From assembly GCA_900696515.1 (NCBI GenBank), contig CAADGK010000106.1, positions 1 to 64,000 on the forward strand: 64,000 nt of DNA, read 5' to 3'. A program made the translations under genes and the position numbers. Shown one piece after another: positions 60,678 through 64,000 of this stretch. The stretch's first letter is position 1, and every line of letters starts with the position of its first letter. The notes under the pieces are model-generated. The model was not told the DNA's origin. It made no database searches and saw only the letters and a list, made by a program, of their open reading frames with translations. The DNA is from an uncultured Nitrosospira sp. GTDB lineage: Bacteria > Nitrospirota > Nitrospiria > Nitrospirales > Nitrospiraceae.

Positions 60678-62921
60678 CTATCGGGTGACGGCAGGATCGC
60701 GCAGATAGTGAGCCGGAGCCATAGCCTCCAGAGACCAGACCAGAATTTTCCGGTTGAGGGTCGATACGATCAAGTGCTTCCCATCGCTTGTCCAATACAG
60801 ATGCGAGGGCGTCCTGACATGAAAGATCGCTCGTTTGGCTTTGGCCGACAGATCCCAGACGGAAATGCGTTCTCCCACGCGAGTGGCTGCCCATCTTTGC
60901 TGTGGATCCACAGCCATGGCTGTCCCTAACCTCACGGGCGGTCCGTGATCAACCTCCGTATCCCGATCGGCAAAGGTGTCGAGGTCTGCCCATACTGCAT
61001 TGTGCTTGGGGTCCCAAATCGCGAGCATCTTGGATTTTGGGTCACGTGTGCGCGCGATCGTCCAGATAAATGGCTGGTTCCATCCCAGACCGGACCAGAC
61101 TTCCGGAGTGCCCGCCGGCTTCTCGACTTCCTGCCAGGTCGTACTGTCCCACACGACACGACCAGATCGCGAGATCGTCACGAGCCATGGACTGCCCTCC
61201 AAGAAACTCAATCCCTCGACGACCTCCCCCTGCACAGATCGCCGCTTTGCACAGGTTTTCCCAACACATGCCGGCGACCGGCTGATATGTACCAGTTGTT
61301 TCACGACTGTTCGGGCGACGAGATCCACGACGGACACCTGTGGCTGTTCCCCGGCGACGACCAGAACGCGGTTGCCCGGAAGAAATTGCAATGCATTAAT
61401 CTGTCCTTGTGCGCTTGCATATGCGGAAAACTCCCGCCAACTATGAGTCTCCCACAAACGAATCTCTCCTTGGGTGGTCCCCACCGCCAGGATGGCGCCA
61501 TCGGAGCTGAATGCAAGGGCGCTGGCAGGGACAGGCAGCTTCAATTGACGCAAGAGCATCCCCTGCCCCGGGTCCCATACTTTCAAATACCCGTCGTCAC
61601 TGACGGTCACAAGCTGGTTGACACTGGGGGAGGTCGCCACCGCACGCACTGCCATGGCATGGACGAAGGTCGGCACCGCTGTCGGCGCGGGAGATGCTAT
61701 CGGTCCTCTCTCCTGTGGCGCCGTTCTCTTTGCCAAAATCTTGGCCTGTGACTGGCCCGGATCCAGCACCAGCTCCGGAGAATGTGACGAAACATCCCAA
61801 ACCGAGACCTTCCCGTCCACCTCGGGATTCAGCCCTCCCTGCAACATCACGACCACCTTGGCTCCTGTCGGCGACCATTTCAGCAACGAGACCCGGGTGC
61901 CCGTCTGACGGCAATCATGCCCACACAGGTCCGGCAACATCGCTCCCGCCGACAAATCCCAAATCTGGATCGTGGAGAGATGTTCCGATTGTCCGACCAG
62001 TGAGTCACCATCGGCTGAGATATCGACCGCATGCAGATGACTCGGCACCCGCACTCCCCTCTCATGATCCTCATGGAGAAACTCCGTCAAGGCTGCCTGC
62101 TTACCCGTACCGACGTCGATCAAGACATAACTCGATTCACTGTTCTCGGCCACCATTCGCTGACTGTCACGCGAGAAGAACGCACGCATCGCCTGTCCGC
62201 CTGCCCTCTCCGCGTTCGGCAACGTCGCGCGAGCCGAGACCGTCGCTCCGCCCGTATCAATGAAGAGCATGGCGCGACCAACGCTCGCCGCGAGAGTGGC
62301 GCTGTTCGGTGCAAAAAGAAGATCCCGCACAACGCCGTCCATGGCCATATCACGGATGGTTGTCCCTCGCAGGTCGTACAAGTGAATCGTATGATCTTCC
62401 GCGATCGCCAATTGCTGGGCATCGGGAGAGGCTGCAACGGACGACAGATCTTTCTTCTGATCCAGCGCGATATGTTTCAGCGGGACAAGTTTCTTGCCCA
62501 GCTGCCAGACGGACACGGCCTCGTTCCCATGGCGGAGAATCAGCTGATCGGTCTCACGCGAGTAGGCAAGTAGCCGATAGGGTTCGCGTGATTCAGACGG
62601 AATCGTGCCCACGACAGCATGATTCTTCCAGTCGTAGATGGCGACACTGTGTCCCACACACAGCACCCATCCGTCTTGTTTCATCAGCGCGATCTGCTGA
62701 CAGGGAAGGTCCGGGATCTTCGTCACAAGCGCTTTGGTCTCTAGATCCCACACCGCCAACTCCTCCATCTGAACCAGGAGCAACCGGCCATCATCCGAGA
62801 AGACAGCAGAAGGTCTGGAAACGGCCCCCGCTGCATCCTGTAGGAACAACGTGAGAATCGCCAAGAGAGCCGCCAGCGCAACGCTCATGCCTGTCTGTCC
62901 TGTCCTCCTATCCACCGTCAT
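60678..62921 (-). CDS. Secreted WD40-repeat protein
   Basis: The 747-residue protein has a signal peptide (TGMSVALAALLAILTLFLQDAAGA) and a long series of WD40 beta-propeller blades: VWDLETKALVTK, VWQLGKKL, LYDLRGTT, IQIWDLSAGA, VSVWDVSSHSPE, LKVWDPGQGML, IRLWETHSW, ISVWDLSAKAKR and ILVWSLEAMA. It likely forms one or two propellers that act as a scaffold; no enzyme domain is seen. The ATG at 62921 begins four bases after the stop of the DUF4124 gene, so the two are coupled. A Met at 62939 is an alternative start. Confidence 0.88.
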   Translation of the reverse strand: MTVDRRTGQTGMSVALAALLAILTLFLQDAAGAVSRPSAVFSDDGRLLLVQMEELAVWDLETKALVTKIPDLPCQQIALMKQDGWVLCVGHSVAIYDWKNHAVVGTIPSESREPYRLLAYSRETDQLILRHGNEAVSVWQLGKKLVPLKHIALDQKKDLSSVAASPDAQQLAIAEDHTIHLYDLRGTTIRDMAMDGVVRDLLFAPNSATLAASVGRAMLFIDTGGATVSARATLPNAERAGGQAMRAFFSRDSQRMVAENSESSYVLIDVGTGKQAALTEFLHEDHERGVRVPSHLHAVDISADGDSLVGQSEHLSTIQIWDLSAGAMLPDLCGHDCRQTGTRVSLLKWSPTGAKVVVMLQGGLNPEVDGKVSVWDVSSHSPELVLDPGQSQAKILAKRTAPQERGPIASPAPTAVPTFVHAMAVRAVATSPSVNQLVTVSDDGYLKVWDPGQGMLLRQLKLPVPASALAFSSDGAILAVGTTQGEIRLWETHSWREFSAYASAQGQINALQFLPGNRVLVVAGEQPQVSVVDLVARTVVKQLVHISRSPACVGKTCAKRRSVQGEVVEGLSFLEGSPWLVTISRSGRVVWDSTTWQEVEKPAGTPEVWSGLGWNQPFIWTIARTRDPKSKMLAIWDPKHNAVWADLDTFADRDTEVDHGPPVRLGTAMAVDPQQRWAATRVGERISVWDLSAKAKRAIFHVRTPSHLYWTSDGKHLIVSTLNRKILVWSLEAMAPAHYLRDPAVTR

Positions 62922-62925
62922 GGCT

Positions 62926-63498
62926 TCATTCTGTCGCATGATGACGCGAACGCAAGACACCCGCCGCTTGTTCCTTGCCCTTACGCGCAGGACGTGAGAC
63001 AGACGGGTCATCGAGCTTGATCCCGGCCTCTGCGCCTCCCTTCATCGGCGGCAACACGTCGACGAAGTGATCAAGCCCCTGCTTGTCTCTCCACGATTGC
63101 ACCGGAGCTCTGGCGGCTCCCTCACTGTTGTCGAAGACCTGCCATGGACTGGTCAACATCGCCTGGAAGGGGTTTAACCCTTCGATGATCAGTTGAACAG
63201 GAGACTCCTCACTGGCCGGAGACGCGACGCTTGGAGCCGGAAGCGGGCGAACCTCCGCGCGAGAGGGTTCAGGTGTGACAGGCCGAACTCTCGTCTTCTT
63301 CGGCAACGCCAATTGTGGAGCCGGTGCCACCGTCGGAGCGGATTTCTTGTGCATGCCGGCGGGCGGGGCGTCCGTAATGTGGAGGTGCCCCTGTTCATCA
63401 GTCCATTTATAGAGCTCTGCGAAACTGACGATCGGGGAGAGGAGAAGTCCAGCCGCTATGCTCAGGATGACCGCATTCATAGTGAAGGATGACCGCAT
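62926..63498 (-). CDS. Secreted DUF4124-domain protein
   Basis: The 190-residue protein has a signal peptide (MRSSFTMNAVILSIAAGLLLSPIVSFA) followed at once by the DUF4124 motif ELYKWTDEQGHLHITDAPP. The rest is a proline- and alanine-rich linker and a second small domain (SPWQVFDNSEG, DKQGLDHFVDVLPP). It is in one operon with the WD40 gene, suggesting a common envelope function. A second, separate DUF4124-like gene is at 23756. Confidence 0.85.
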   Translation of the reverse strand: MRSSFTMNAVILSIAAGLLLSPIVSFAELYKWTDEQGHLHITDAPPAGMHKKSAPTVAPAPQLALPKKTRVRPVTPEPSRAEVRPLPAPSVASPASEESPVQLIIEGLNPFQAMLTSPWQVFDNSEGAARAPVQSWRDKQGLDHFVDVLPPMKGGAEAGIKLDDPSVSRPARKGKEQAAGVLRSRHHATE

Positions 63499-63946
63499 AA
63501 CACACATGGGACATCAATGGACCAAAGTATAGCAGCTGCTTCCTGTTGTGCACGTAACTTCTCGTAATTGTACGGGAACCAATCAAGGAGACCTTGCCGT
63601 GGGCGTAGGAGAGAAGGGAGGATCGATTTGGGTGGGAGGAGCACGCACCTAACCGAGGACGATCAGGTACGGCGGAGATCTTGGGAGAACTTTAGGCTTC
63701 CCAGTCAGCGCTGGGCTTGCACACCATCCTCTATCGCTCGACCCCCTTTTGAACCATATTCCCTCGGGGCGTTAACTCCTCCCACTCTGGTACCATAGGC
63801 CTCATACCGGGGTGAGTCAAGAGGCGGATAGAATTCGCCTGAACGGCCCTCCCACTGTGGTGATTCCTTCTGGCCGGTGGTATGTTGCTGAATGCTCAGT
63901 TGTACGACAAACCTTACATGTTTCAGAACCGAGAGGACTATGGCCC
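63499..63946. other. Divergent promoter region at the right end
   Basis: Frames in this 448-base stretch (63568-63798 plus, 63705-63995 minus) show no domains. It separates the minus-strand DUF4124 gene from a plus-strand gene that leaves the window, so it should carry both promoters. Confidence 0.5.
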
Positions 63947-64000
63947 ATGGCAACCGCGTTGACCAGTGAGAACGTGCACGACGCATGGTCTGCACTGGTG
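63947..64000 (+). CDS. Start of a plus-strand gene running out of the window
   Basis: An ATG preceded by AGAGGA at about nine bases starts an open frame, MATALTSENVHDAWSALV, that continues past the right edge. Too little is visible to name the protein. Frames in the other direction here have no features. Confidence 0.55.
   Translation, partial: MATALTSENVHDAWSALV

Noticed and set aside
63705-63995. 96-codon minus-strand frame at the right end
   Set aside because: It covers the predicted promoter and start of the plus-strand gene at 63947 and encodes nothing recognisable.

Overview
The window looks like a chromosomal segment of a Nitrospira-like bacterium (phylum Nitrospirota). This is inference from gene content and style: moderately high GC, many secreted or lipoprotein products, a DsrE2-TusA pair, Tll0287-like heme and Adhesin_E-type proteins, and archaeal-type topoisomerase VI. 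No rRNA or taxonomic marker search was possible. I count about 66 protein genes, one tRNA-Leu and several degenerate or duplicated pieces.

Layout. (1) 1-8044: five consecutive plus-strand genes for proteins built of cadherin-like beta-sandwich repeats; four have clear lipoprotein signal peptides and the first runs off the left edge. (2) 8179-15066, minus strand: a cytosolic sensor kinase with an N-terminal Rossmann domain and its NarL-type regulator; then rplI-glyA-nrdR (translation, one-carbon metabolism, ribonucleotide reductase control); then the tdh-kbl threonine degradation pair. (3) 15067-19375: YceI, a zinc alcohol dehydrogenase, then a small accessory patch with BrnT/BrnA, an orphan HicB-like protein, a DUF4365-like protein and a VF530-family protein. 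(4) 19376-32805: mostly single-copy metabolic genes: HemD, VOC protein, a PqqD-like/metallo-beta-lactamase fusion, UDP-glucuronate epimerase, Kef-type antiporter, Rieske oxygenase, DsrE2-TusA, formiminotransferase-cyclodeaminase, bS21, endonuclease III and a second DsrE. (5) 32891-41185: DNA polymerase I, then a mosaic region with an AT-rich frameshifted nuclease gene, a MazG-like protein, two paralogous copies of a three-gene module (RHH antitoxin, PIN toxin, DUF2007 protein; one copy decayed), a hairpin-rich segment and tRNA-Leu(UAA). (6) 41390-45905: an operon of outer-membrane protein, solute-binding lipoprotein and heme protein, then YtxH, Lgt and a minimal metalloprotease. (7) 45930-52993: AddA/AddB helicase-nuclease with a zinc-ribbon peptide and a thioredoxin-like protein upstream. 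(8) 53326-55332: a secreted EEP-family phosphodiesterase followed by a PIN/AbrB-type toxin-antitoxin pair that lies between two copies of the EEP gene's 3' end. (9) 55756-60559: topoisomerase VI B and A with an SF2 helicase, apparently one operon. (10) 60678-64000: a WD40 protein, a DUF4124 protein and the first codons of a plus-strand gene leaving the window.

Two themes cross the window. Several intergenic regions hold long imperfect inverted repeats made of reiterated short words (for example TAAGGGG/TGAGGGG answered by CCTTAC/CCTCAC words), sometimes containing the stop codon of the adjacent gene. DNA-transaction and defence-type functions are also dense: AddAB, topoisomerase VI with helicase, three or four toxin-antitoxin loci, and an EVE-like/PD-(D/E)XK nuclease pseudogene. 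The best candidates for an under-described system are the topoisomerase VI-helicase operon, the duplicated antitoxin-PIN-DUF2007 module, the EVE-like nuclease, and the Rossmann-histidine kinase fusion.
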